Source: Salinihabitans flavidus (GTDB lineage: Bacteria > Pseudomonadota > Alphaproteobacteria > Rhodobacterales > Rhodobacteraceae). Taken from it: DNA of 37,248 nucleotides. Under the pieces are notes generated by a model that was not told the origin of the DNA, ran no database searches, and worked only from the letters and a program-made list of their open reading frames with translations. The translations under genes and the position numbers were made by a program. The stretch is taken from positions 1 to 37,248 of the forward strand of contig NZ_FODS01000031.1 in the NCBI RefSeq assembly GCF_900110425.1, given 5' to 3'. Shown in pieces: positions 6,735-14,518 of the stretch (the first letter of the stretch is position 1; each line of letters begins with the position of its first letter).

Positions 6735-7344
6735 GTACGGCACGTTTGCCAATTACTCCCCACGCGGCAGCTCTGATCTATCGAAACAATCTCGAAGCAC
6801 CTGCGGCGCTATCAAGGCTGGCCGCGTTGATATCATCGCCTCGGCCATACCGCACCTGAAAAACCCGAAGGCAGACATCTTGCAGCCGTTCCTTGCACCG
6901 GATGTAACCCTTGTGCCGGTGCCGCGTTCTGCGCCGCTCCCGGATGGGGCGCTCTGGCCTGCCAAGGTCATATGCGATGTGCTTCACGAGAATGGCTTTG
7001 GCTGTGAAGTTCAAACCTACCTGAAGAGGATACGTGCTGTGCCACGTTCCTCAAGCTCACCGGCGGCGGAAAGACCCCTTGTTCCCGTTCACATGGAAAG
7101 CATCCACGCAGAGCGCCCATTTTTCATACCGGACAAGATCACCATCGTGGACGATGTGCTTACAAAAGGACGAACGAGCTTTGCCTGTGCGGAACTGTTG
7201 CGGGCCGTCTGCCCGGAAGCCGAAATACGCATTTTCGCGATGATCCGTACTCAGGGGCTGATCGAGGATATCGAGAAGATTGTCGACCCGGCCAGCGGCG
7301 TCGTCGTGGGCTATCCATCCGGCAAAACGCATCGTGACCCATAA
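6718..7344 (+). CDS. ComF-like phosphoribosyltransferase
   Basis: The 208-residue protein has a type I phosphoribosyltransferase PRPP loop, ITIVDDVLTKGRTS (about 142-155), preceded by VTLVPVPRSAP, a pattern typical of ComF and amidophosphoribosyltransferase-like proteins. The ComF zinc-finger N-terminus is absent. The GTG start at 6718 lies in the 3' end of the DprA-like gene, with GGAGG 5 bases upstream. An ATG at 6731 is in another frame and soon meets a stop. ComF and DprA are both competence proteins, which makes this fixed, overlapping plasmid pair notable. The substrate is unknown. Confidence 0.78.
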   Translation: MPSSYEYGTFANYSPRGSSDLSKQSRSTCGAIKAGRVDIIASAIPHLKNPKADILQPFLAPDVTLVPVPRSAPLPDGALWPAKVICDVLHENGFGCEVQTYLKRIRAVPRSSSSPAAERPLVPVHMESIHAERPFFIPDKITIVDDVLTKGRTSFACAELLRAVCPEAEIRIFAMIRTQGLIEDIEKIVDPASGVVVGYPSGKTHRDP

Positions 7345-7570
7345 ATAAACAAATGTGTAAATGTGGGTATTATTGAAGTATGAATAGGTACCACACAGAC
7401 GGGAGGGCGGCATGAGAGCAGATTGTAGCTGTTCAAAATTCGCGGTCCAGCCGCAACATCTATGCCTGCCGGGCTTGGGTAAACTTCATTGTAGCTGTTC
7501 AAGCCGACGTCGTTTACTCAGTTAATCGACAACTGCACCGCATACAGAATATGACTACAGAGCAAGTGGC
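7345..7570. other. Intergenic region with a 15-bp direct repeat
   Basis: This contains a degenerate partition-like tandem (CAAATGTG at 7350-7357, AAATGTGGGT at 7359-7368). It also has two copies of ATTGTAGCTGTTCAA at 7422-7436 and 7488-7502, 66 bases apart. No gene is visible. The direct repeats lie just past the 3' end of the resolvase gene. Confidence 0.5.
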
Positions 7571-8110
7571 TCAAACCCGTCGTACTGTCTTAGTGCTGAC
7601 CTTGAAAAGGCGGGCGATCTCAGCCAAGGGCCGATGTTCGTCGTCACGCATCCGCTGCACCTCCTTGCGCTGTGCAGGCGATAGGGCAGGGGGGCGGCCT
7701 CCAATTCGGCCACGCTTGCGGGCGGCCTGTAGCCCCTCCTTGGTGCGCTCGGATATTCGCTCCCGTTCGAACTGTGCGATGGACGCAAATACGTGGAACA
7801 CAAGACGGCCTGCCGGGGTTGTTGTGTCGATGTCCTCAGCCATAGAGCGGAATCCAGCACCGCGCTGCGCAATCGCCTCCACGATATCGAGAAGGTCGCG
7901 CAAAGAGCGGGCAAGGCGATCGTACTTTGTCACCACCACCACATCTCCTGCCCGCAGGTGGTCGAGCATCTGGTCGAGCTGTGGGCGCGACCTGGCCGAG
8001 CCAGTGATCTTGTCTGCGAACACGCGCTCGGCCCCGGCCTCTGCCAATGCATCGGTTTGGGCTTCGAGCTTCTGCTCATCTGTCGAGACGCGGGCATATC
8101 CAATAATCAT
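7571..8110 (-). CDS. Serine recombinase (resolvase/invertase)
   Basis: The 179-residue product has the catalytic N-terminal domain, MIIGYARVSTDEQ with nucleophile Ser9, then KYDRLARSLRDLL and the conserved ERERISERTKEGLQAARKRG hinge helix. A C-terminal helix-turn-helix (RPLAEIARLFKVSTKTVRRV) would bind DNA. It is full length for a Tn3-resolvase or DNA-invertase type enzyme. ATG 8110 gives the canonical start; an upstream TTG would add 12 residues. On plasmids such enzymes resolve multimers. A repeat-rich segment just upstream (8135-8262) may be its site. Confidence 0.9.
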   Translation of the reverse strand: MIIGYARVSTDEQKLEAQTDALAEAGAERVFADKITGSARSRPQLDQMLDHLRAGDVVVVTKYDRLARSLRDLLDIVEAIAQRGAGFRSMAEDIDTTTPAGRLVFHVFASIAQFERERISERTKEGLQAARKRGRIGGRPPALSPAQRKEVQRMRDDEHRPLAEIARLFKVSTKTVRRV

Positions 8111-8134
8111 GCCGTTGGTGATGCCATAAACGTC

Positions 8135-8262
8135 CCAAAACTCCAAACGTTTTGGCTGGGGTTTTTGTCCTTATTAACAAGTTGATCTATGGTCGGGCAG
8201 GGTGGGGGGACAAAAACGACCGGTTTTGTCTCACAGGTTTTGACTAAGGGTTTTTGTTTGAC
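8135..8262. repeat. Repeat cluster upstream of the resolvase, candidate res site
   Basis: It contains CCAAAAC / GTTTTGG (8135-8141 and 8149-8155) and a perfect 10-bp inverted pair, GTTTTTGTCC at 8161-8170 and GGACAAAAAC at 8208-8217. Further GTTTTGTC-like and GTTTTTGT-like copies lie near 8223 and 8249. Several related half sites next to a resolvase start are the pattern of a resolution site with subsites. The spacing was not tested against known res sites. Confidence 0.5.
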
Positions 8263-8510
8263 AGCCGCCGTTCGTGACATTCGCGGCTAAGGCCGGCAGG
8301 AGCCCAAAGTGTTCGGTGCTCTGCAGCGCAGCCAAGGTCTGCTTTCATCGCCCTATCGTCCAACTATCCATACTGATGCTCATCCACAATGGAACCGCGG
8401 ACCGAGACAAAAGGTTGAATGTTGTTGCGATTGCTGAACCATTTCATGAAGAAAGGGCGATCGATGAGCCGCCCTTTCTCAAGCTATACTTTAGCCCAAA
8501 AACTAGGTAC
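8263..8510. other. Intergenic region without a supported gene
   Basis: An open frame (8274-8948, plus) runs through here but is opposed by the small gene at 8511-8699, and its product resembles nothing coherent. I see no other feature. Confidence 0.45.
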
Positions 8511-8699
8511 CTAGTAGTTCTTGGTTGTGGAGTTGCCGTTCGAGTCCGTTTTCGTGATGGAAGTCACTCCGCCCTTAAAGATCGGGTCGGGGTTCTCCCG
8601 TACTACGGTTTTGCTCGAACCGTCCGAGTTCTCGGTACGGGAAACTTCTGTTTTGTTCCCGCTGCCATCGTAGTGGCTAGTTTTCGATGTCTTGCTCAT
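8511..8699 (-). CDS. Small hydrophilic Ser/Thr/Lys-rich protein
   Basis: The 62-residue product has many S, T, K, D and G residues (SKTSKTSHYDGSGNKTEVSR) and no hydrophobic core, so it is probably disordered or a short beta-rich protein. ATG 8699 is chosen because GGAGG lies 8 bases upstream; that GGAGG forms part of an earlier in-frame ATG at 8714. Similar short Gly/Ser-rich proteins are frequent hypotheticals in alphaproteobacteria. Function unknown. Confidence 0.55.
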   Translation of the reverse strand: MSKTSKTSHYDGSGNKTEVSRTENSDGSSKTVVRENPDPIFKGGVTSITKTDSNGNSTTKNY

Positions 8700-8831
8700 T
8701 GGCTTTTCCTCCATTTTGAGACTTTCTTCTATCCATTGTGGACAGGTACCTTTTTAAACGGCTTAATAGAGTCAGTCTGTGAACTGGGTGTGGCGCAAGA
8801 TACGACCCATGTCACAGATGTCACACGTCAA

Positions 8832-10585
8832 CCCGCATTATTCACCGGCACGGGTCCCCGACAGGATGGAGGCAGGTTGAGGCCGTTTTTGCCAGCCCTT
8901 GGGCGGGCGTTTGCCGTGAGCGTCAGCCGCGCGTCACGCACGGGGTGAGGGATTTGCTCCGCCGGTTGTTGTTGCGGCCTCGAGCCGTGTGATTGGGACA
9001 CGATTGCTCGCCGCCCCTGGGCGTTCATCCGGTCGGCGTCTTCGGCAACTTGCTAGGGACTATGGACCGGCCCCGCGCAGCATCTGGATCTGTGGCCAGA
9101 CGGCAGCCCAGAAGGGCGCGGCCGCTTCGGCAAGGATCAGGGTCATGCGCCGGGCGGAGATGACGAGACGGGCGCCGGCGCGCAGCACGCGTTCCCGCAG
9201 ACGGCGCAGGCTCCAGGGAGTTTTCGTCGCGCGTGTCATGGCCCTGCGCGCCACGTGCATGATCTGGTAGGCGAGCATCGCGATGAGCAACCGGATCTCG
9301 TTGCAGGCGAAGGCATCGACGGCGGGCGTGACCGATTTCGGCTTATTGCCGCGCAGATGGGTCTTGGTGCGGTTGGTAGAGGACAGGGCTGGCGAGAGGA
9401 CGTCCATCAGCTCGCCCATGTGCCCTTCGGCTTTGCCGCGCTGGCGATAATGGTCCAACAGAGCCTGCCCGTTCATCTGGAAGCGCGAGATCGAGGTGAC
9501 GAGGAAGAAGCGGTCGAGCAGCAGATCGTCGGGCCGCTCCTTGACCACCAGCACGACGCGGCGAGGCTCATCCCAGGTTCCGGCCTGATATTCCAGTTCA
9601 TGGGTCCACATCCGTGGCTCCGTCGGTCGCCGCCCGACCGGGCGCTTCATGTGCGGCGCCGCGAGCCTGTCGAGGGCGGGATTTGCACGCAGGCGGGCAA
9701 CATGGTGGATGCCGCGCGCCTCCAGACCCGACAGGAGTGCGCCGGACGGAAAGCCCGCATCGATGCGCACATGAGTGATCTCGCACAGGCTGTCCTCGGC
9801 GCGATCGACGACGTCGAGGATGACGTCCAATGCGCCATCGGCAGTGCCGACATTGCCGGGGCGAAGACGGGCATCGAGCATGTCACCTGTCTCGGCAATG
9901 GAGGTGATCAGCGGGTGGTAGATCCGGCTCCGGTAGTGGCCATTCCACTCCGCCTTCGGCTGGTGTCCGTGGACTTCGATGGGCAAGCTGTCGACGTCCA
10001 GCGTGGTGCGGCTCCGCCGTTTTCCGTGGTTCTCGGCCCGCAGGTTCCGACCGGCGAGTTCGAGGGCGGCTTCCCGCAGAACCTTCAGGTTTGCGGGTTC
10101 GGCCAACATCGCCGTGCAGCGCGACAGCGTAGGCTGGGATGCCAAACCGGGATGCCCTGTCAAAGGCGTCAATCCGGCCGCGGAGCCGACCGCCAGGCGC
10201 ATCGCGGGATCATGCCGCAAAGCATCGGCATCGTCGTGGTCCTGCCAGCCTTGTGCGACCAGAAGCACCATGGTTCGCAGCAACGAAGGCAGGTCGTGAA
10301 CGACATCGGCCTAGCGGCGGGTGTCCTTCATCCGCGCCGCCATCCAGCCGACTATCCCGGTCGCGTCGAGCGATTCTCGCAGCAGCACTGCGCCAGGATC
10401 GCCGGTCAGGCGCTCGGCCCGGGTCTCGATCGAAAGGGAGCGGTTGAATCCGGCCGTGACCGGCCGTAACGTTTCACCCATGCGTGCGTCCGTTGCTGCT
10501 GGCGGATTGTGGTGTAGCAGGTGGATTCTACGGCGCTTTCAGGCGCACGCAACCTCCCCTGATTGATTTGGATGAATAAGGCGGG
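8832..10585 (-). mobile_element. IS1380-family insertion sequence
   Basis: The ends match as inverted repeats: CCCGCATTATTCA at 8832-8844 and, on the opposite strand, CCCGCCTTATTCA at 10573-10585 (12 of 13). The direct repeat GTCAA flanks both sides (8827-8831 and 10586-10590) and is the likely target duplication. The length of 1754 bp and the transposase are right for the family. The element separates the gene at 10620 from its former upstream region. Confidence 0.8.
9060..10481 (-). pseudogene. IS1380-family transposase with an in-frame amber codon
   Basis: The frame from ATG 10481 encodes 473 codons typical of the family, starting MGETLRPVTAGFNRSL. Codon 57 is TAG (10313-10311), between KDTRR and ADVVHDLPSLL. 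After the stop the frame stays open to 9060, with DDE-type landmarks: TTLDVDSLPIEVHGHQ, the VRIDAGFPSG region, and DHYRQRGKAEGHMGEL with the catalytic acid. Only the internal stop disrupts it, so decay is recent, or a suppressor or sequencing error is involved. Internal reinitiation at TTG 10283 would give 407 residues lacking the DNA-binding start. Confidence 0.85.
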
Positions 10586-10619
10586 GTCAACCAAAACTGC
10601 GGAAGGTATTCAAAAGATA

Positions 10620-11525
10620 ATGATTGAAAACCGATATACTAAGGTTTCATTCGGAAACGAGGTGCGTAAACGTCTAAAAGAGTGTTACATGACACAGCAA
10701 AGTTTGGCTAAAGCAATAGGCGTCACACGAGAGACTATAAATCGTATTGTGACTGGAAAATCAGAGCCAGGCTATGACACCATACCTGGGCTTCAGTCCG
10801 TGTTGAAATTTAGCGACAACGATTTTATCTGGTGCAGAGTAGGCACCAAAGAGAAATATCGCTATGAGTTTTTTGACCAAGCGGCGCAGAGACTTGGCTC
10901 AATCGACAAAGTTATCGAAATCACAGAGGCCATTTATGATCAGTTTCCTTCAGTGGATGATGAAGCGAACTATGGCGATCCGAAGAAGTGGAGATACTTT
11001 CAGAGGAAATTTCCTGAATTTGGCGCGGTCGTTTGGCATGAGGATAAAGCCGTTGCCTACTGGTTTTGCCTGCCGGTTAATGACAACATTTATGATCAGC
11101 TGCTGGCGGGTGAGAACGTAAACCTGTCCATCACACCACAGGACACGCCCAGAATTACCGATGGAAAGACCTGCCTATACTTCGTCGATCTGATGGTCTT
11201 GGAAGCTTACCAGAACAAGATGCCTGGAAAATATTTGCGGGAGAGTTTCCTAAGCTTTGTTCTGAAGAAAGCAAAAGGTGGAACTCTATTTCACCGGATA
11301 GTGGCCAATTTGACATCTGAACCTGCCGTCAGCGTGGCAATTGGCTTCGGATTCCATGAATTAGGGGAGCACGAGGTGCACTTGATGAAATCCGATATCG
11401 AAAAAAATATTTGCCCGGCCAAAATTTACGAAATGGTTCTGGACCCAAACATCAAGGATCTGAAACCATTCCTGTATGATCCAGAGTTGAAAAGGGAGTT
11501 CAACAAACGGTGGAGGTCGAGTTAA
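10620..11525 (+). CDS. XRE-type HTH protein with C-terminal acetyltransferase-like domain
   Basis: The 301-residue product starts with a Cro/C1-like helix-turn-helix (MTQQSLAKAIGVTRETINRIVTGKSEPGYDTIPGL, about residues 24-58). After a linker, residues about 110-260 resemble a GNAT fold: an LYFVDLMVLEAYQNKMPGKYLRESFL segment, then VANLTSEPAVSVAIGFGFHELGEHEVHLMK. The call is from pattern only. The gene is clearly AT-richer than its neighbours, suggesting transfer. The ATG at 10620 is chosen because an earlier ATG (10572) falls at the IS1380 terminal repeat. GGAAGG lies 13 bases upstream, a long spacing, so the true start may have been altered by the insertion. Confidence 0.65.
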   Translation: MIENRYTKVSFGNEVRKRLKECYMTQQSLAKAIGVTRETINRIVTGKSEPGYDTIPGLQSVLKFSDNDFIWCRVGTKEKYRYEFFDQAAQRLGSIDKVIEITEAIYDQFPSVDDEANYGDPKKWRYFQRKFPEFGAVVWHEDKAVAYWFCLPVNDNIYDQLLAGENVNLSITPQDTPRITDGKTCLYFVDLMVLEAYQNKMPGKYLRESFLSFVLKKAKGGTLFHRIVANLTSEPAVSVAIGFGFHELGEHEVHLMKSDIEKNICPAKIYEMVLDPNIKDLKPFLYDPELKREFNKRWRSS

Positions 11526-12087
11526 CACCTAGTTCTGTTTTCCTCGTTCAACGGTCGTTTTACTAATAGCAGCCATTGGCGCGGTCGCAGCGAAAGCTCA
11601 CAAAGTCCCGCTCACCGGACCTTACCACTGGCCGCAGCGGAGGTCCGGTTAGAGGTGGTTGGCGGCCAAAACTCATACGTTTCTGACGCCGGCGGAATCC
11701 ACCGTTTTTAGCCCTGTCAGTTTGTCCAGAGGTTTTTGTCCCGTTGCCCGGACCGCTCTGCAGGAAAACCTGCCGCTCGCTGCGGGCGCCGCGCGTACTG
11801 ACCTGAGCAGCGGCAATACGCACAAAGACAGACGTTTCAAAATTGGCTCCCACTATCATGGGAGACCGCTGCGACGAACCTCAAGCACACATCGTGTCGT
11901 GCAGCGCTGCGTGTCAGTATAGCGAAAGCAATCGCAATCACTTCATTGACGTTGCTGGCTTCCTGCATAGCACGGCAGTATGCGCTATTTCTAAAGCCCA
12001 CCCGTCGCCGTGGGATATTCCGGTGCATCAAGTTTGCGACGTTCAATGTCCAAAGCGATTGGACGTTGTGAACAACCGCCGTCGAAA
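11526..12087. other. Junction region without a supported gene
   Basis: ORFs on both strands are present but none is recognisable. The frame of the PlsC remnant simply runs on here as unrelated sequence. GGTTTTTGTCC (about 11732-11742) repeats the motif seen near the resolvase. The region looks like rearrangement debris. Confidence 0.5.
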
Positions 12088-12379
12088 CAAGACCTGGCGG
12101 GACGGTTTTCAGGTAAGAGACCGTGATCGTGCCCGGCTTCTTGAACGCGTGTGCTGGCTCCCAGAAATCGCCGGAATTGACAACCATGGGCAAGACAGGT
12201 GTGTCCAATTGCCCGTAAAGCAGCTCTATGCCCCGCCTGAAACGGATCGGATCGCCCGGTCGCATGCGGCTGCCTTGAGGAAACACAAGCAGGGAGCGTC
12301 CCTCAGCAAGGGCGGCTCGCCCCTGATTGAGCATCTGTTTGAAGGCGTTGGATCCGGTTTCCCGATCAATGATGATCAT
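12088..12379 (-). pseudogene. 1-acyl-glycerol-3-phosphate acyltransferase (PlsC) fragment
   Basis: The residues read DRETGSNAFKQML, then SLLVFPQGSRMRPGDPIRFRRGIELLY and a VLPMVVNSGDFW segment, matching the middle of PlsC. FPxGSR is the family's second substrate-binding block, followed by the phosphate-binding R and G region. The N-terminal membrane part with the catalytic HxxxxD motif is missing, cut at the IS256-type remnant, and the true C-terminus is replaced by unrelated sequence. It is therefore a non-functional internal fragment of a chromosomal-type gene. Confidence 0.75.
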
Positions 12380-12390
12380 CTGCGAATTGC

Positions 12391-12684
12391 GAAATCAAGC
12401 CGCCTGATCCATCCGGATTTTATTCGGACCCATTGACCGATGTCATCCGGGATGGGGCACGCAAGCTGATCGAACAAGCGATCGAAGCGGAGTTGGCCAC
12501 GCTGATGGCCGCATCCGCCAAAGACAAGCTCGACGACGGTCGCGCCAGGCTGGTCCGGCATGGGCACCTGCCGGAGCGCGAAGTTATGACCGGCGTGGGT
12601 TCGGTGCCGGTAAAGGTGCCGCGCGTGCGGGATCGCAAACCGGGCGAAGACAAGATCACCTTGCAGATCTTAAGGTCGAAATGA
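12391..12684 (+). pseudogene. IS256-family (mutator) transposase N-terminal fragment
   Basis: The frame reads DPLTDVIRDGARKLIEQAIEAELATLMA, then DGRARLVRHGHLPEREVMTGVGSVPVKVPRVRDRKPG. This is the typical first 90 residues or so of IS256-type transposases. The frame then ends at a stop (12682-12684) well before the catalytic DDE region. It is a 5' relic at the border between the PlsC remnant and the catabolic cargo. Confidence 0.8.
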
Positions 12685-12710
12685 CGACTTCTCACACAAC
12701 CTCCGAAAGG

Positions 12711-14018
12711 TTAAAGCAATGCCGGCACGAACAGCGACAGGGCCGGAATCGCGATTAACAGGGCGAGACGGACGATATCGGCACACCAGAACGGCGTCAC
12801 GCCGCGAAAGATGTCGCGGGTCGAAATCTCGGGCAACATGGCCGACAGGGTGAAGACGTTCATCCCGATGGGGGGCGTGATCAGGCTGATCTCCGTCGCG
12901 ACCACGACGATGATCCCGAACCAGATCAGCGTTTCCTGCGGCCCGAGCCCAAAATCGAGTGAAGCCACTAGCCCGCTGAATACCGGTATTGTCAAGAGCA
13001 GCATCGACATGCTTTCCAGAACGCAGCCCAGCATGAGATAGACCAGAACTATCAGAAGAAGAACCACCATGGGCGACATGTCGCCTGCCGTGACCCATTG
13101 TGTCAGGGCTGCGGGCATTCCCGTGCCGTTGATGAAATTGGCAAAGATCAGCGCCCCTATAAGCACCATGAACAGAGATGCCGTCGTCACGGCGGTGTCC
13201 ACGACCACACGCATGAAACTGCGCCAGTCTAGCCGTCGTCGCGCCACGGCAAAGATCAGGGCGCCGAAGGCACCGATCCCGGCGGATTCCGTTGGGGTGA
13301 AGATACCGACATAGATTCCACCAATCACGATGATAAAAAGCAGGACCATCGGCCACACACCGCGTAACGCGGCAAATTGCTTGACGGTAGCCAGACGGTC
13401 ACCCGCCGGTCCCGCATCCGGGTTGCGCCAAACGACCCAGCGGATCGCGGCCAGATACAGGGCGGCGCCCAGCAGACCCGGAACCATGCCCGCCATGAAA
13501 AGCGCGCGGATATCGGTTTGGGTTATAATCCCGTAAAGCACGAGGATCACGGAAGGAGGTATCAGAATGCCCAGCGTTCCACCCGCGGCGATCGATCCGG
13601 CGGCCAGAGTATCGGCATAGCCATAATGTTTCATCGGCGGCGCCGCGACCCGTGCCATGGTCGCCGCAGTGGCCAGACTAGACCCACAGACAGCACTGAA
13701 TCCGCCACAGGCTACAATCGTCGCCATCGCCAAGCCGCCCTTGCGGTGGCCGACAAAGGCATAAGACGCAGTGTAGAGATCATGCGAGATCCCTGCCCGA
13801 CTGACGAAGTTTCCCATCAGGATGAACAGGGGCACAACCGAAAGCTCGTAGGATTCCACCGTGGTTCGCGCCACCAGCCCAACCAGCGACAATGCCGGCA
13901 TCCAGTCGCGCAGCAGGGCGAAGCCGACAAAGCCCACCACGGCCATCGCGATGGCAATGGGCACGCGGACGAAAACCATCAGCAGAACGAAGAAGAAACC
14001 GGCAATAGCGGTAATCAT
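12711..14018 (-). CDS. dctM: TRAP transporter large permease (DctM type)
   Basis: The 435-residue inner-membrane protein has about 12 hydrophobic segments, starting MITAIAGFFFVLLMVF. Family landmarks include VVPLFILMGNFVSRAGIS, CGGFSAVCGSSLATAATM, GGTLGILIPPSVILVLYG, FTPTESAGIGAFGALI and TPPIGMNVFTL. It forms the Na+-coupled translocation channel with the small subunit. ATG 14018 has AGGAG about 7 bases upstream and overlaps the dctQ stop (ATGA). It is the last gene of the operon that begins with marR at 22502. The IS256-type relic begins about 25 bp beyond its stop. Confidence 0.93.
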   Translation of the reverse strand: MITAIAGFFFVLLMVFVRVPIAIAMAVVGFVGFALLRDWMPALSLVGLVARTTVESYELSVVPLFILMGNFVSRAGISHDLYTASYAFVGHRKGGLAMATIVACGGFSAVCGSSLATAATMARVAAPPMKHYGYADTLAAGSIAAGGTLGILIPPSVILVLYGIITQTDIRALFMAGMVPGLLGAALYLAAIRWVVWRNPDAGPAGDRLATVKQFAALRGVWPMVLLFIIVIGGIYVGIFTPTESAGIGAFGALIFAVARRRLDWRSFMRVVVDTAVTTASLFMVLIGALIFANFINGTGMPAALTQWVTAGDMSPMVVLLLIVLVYLMLGCVLESMSMLLLTIPVFSGLVASLDFGLGPQETLIWFGIIVVVATEISLITPPIGMNVFTLSAMLPEISTRDIFRGVTPFWCADIVRLALLIAIPALSLFVPALL

Positions 14019-14518
14019 GGTTGGCTCCTGTTTGGCAGGCATAGGATGCCTAGGACCTTGCCAAGGTGGATAACAGCTGTGACAGCGCACAACGTCGCGC
14101 CAAATCGGATGATCGGGGACAGCGGCCAGCCGAGATACTGCGTCGTGTCGCCCCATTCGGCGGCTTCTCCGGCCAGCACCCAGAGCCGCCAGGATAGAAC
14201 CGCGAAGGCGGAGCAGCAAAGCGCATTCACCGCGAGGTCGCGCAGGGTTATAAGCCTGTCGGGGGTCACACTGTCGAGCAGGTCGATGGTGATGTGACTT
14301 TCGCGCTGAGACACGTTCGGCAAGCCCGAATAGACAATCGCCGCCATCAGGAACTGCGTCATCTCGAACGCGCCGGGCAAGGGCGCGTTCAGGAAGTAGC
14401 GGCCGGTGACGTCAACGACCGTCACCAGCATCATGAGCAACAGAAACACGCCGGCAACCAGCCCCGAAAAGCCGGTCAACCGGTCGCGCCAGCGCTGCAG
14501 CGGCGATGAATTTATCAT
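14015..14518 (-). CDS. dctQ: TRAP transporter small permease (DctQ type)
   Basis: The 167-residue protein has four membrane helices (GVFLLLMMLVTVVDVTGRYFL first). The NAPLPGAFEMTQFLMAAIVYSGLPNVSQRESHITIDLL stretch is typical of DctQ. It stabilises DctM in the membrane. ATG 14518 sits in a TGATG overlap with the dctP stop; a GTG three bases upstream is also possible. No strong ribosome site is visible, so coupling is likely. Confidence 0.9.
   Translation of the reverse strand: MINSSPLQRWRDRLTGFSGLVAGVFLLLMMLVTVVDVTGRYFLNAPLPGAFEMTQFLMAAIVYSGLPNVSQRESHITIDLLDSVTPDRLITLRDLAVNALCCSAFAVLSWRLWVLAGEAAEWGDTTQYLGWPLSPIIRFGATLCAVTAVIHLGKVLGILCLPNRSQP

Noticed and set aside
6731-6860. Alternative ATG at 6731 (ATGA overlap) for the phosphoribosyltransferase gene
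   Set aside because: It is out of frame with the PRPP-loop frame and reaches a stop after about 43 codons. The GTG at 6718 with GGAGG fits better.
8274-8948. 224-codon plus-strand open frame
   Set aside because: It overlaps the better-supported small gene at 8511-8699 on the other strand and enters the IS1380 left end. Its product has no coherent family features.
9255-10469. 404-codon plus-strand open frame opposite the IS1380 transposase
   Set aside because: It is an antisense shadow of the transposase in GC-rich DNA. The real gene shows clear family motifs on the minus strand.
11563-11859. 98-codon minus-strand open frame in the junction region
   Set aside because: There is no ribosome site or family, and the composition looks like debris between the HTH gene and the PlsC remnant.
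11843-12436. 197-codon plus-strand open frame
   Set aside because: It is antisense to the PlsC remnant and runs into the IS256-type remnant in another frame.
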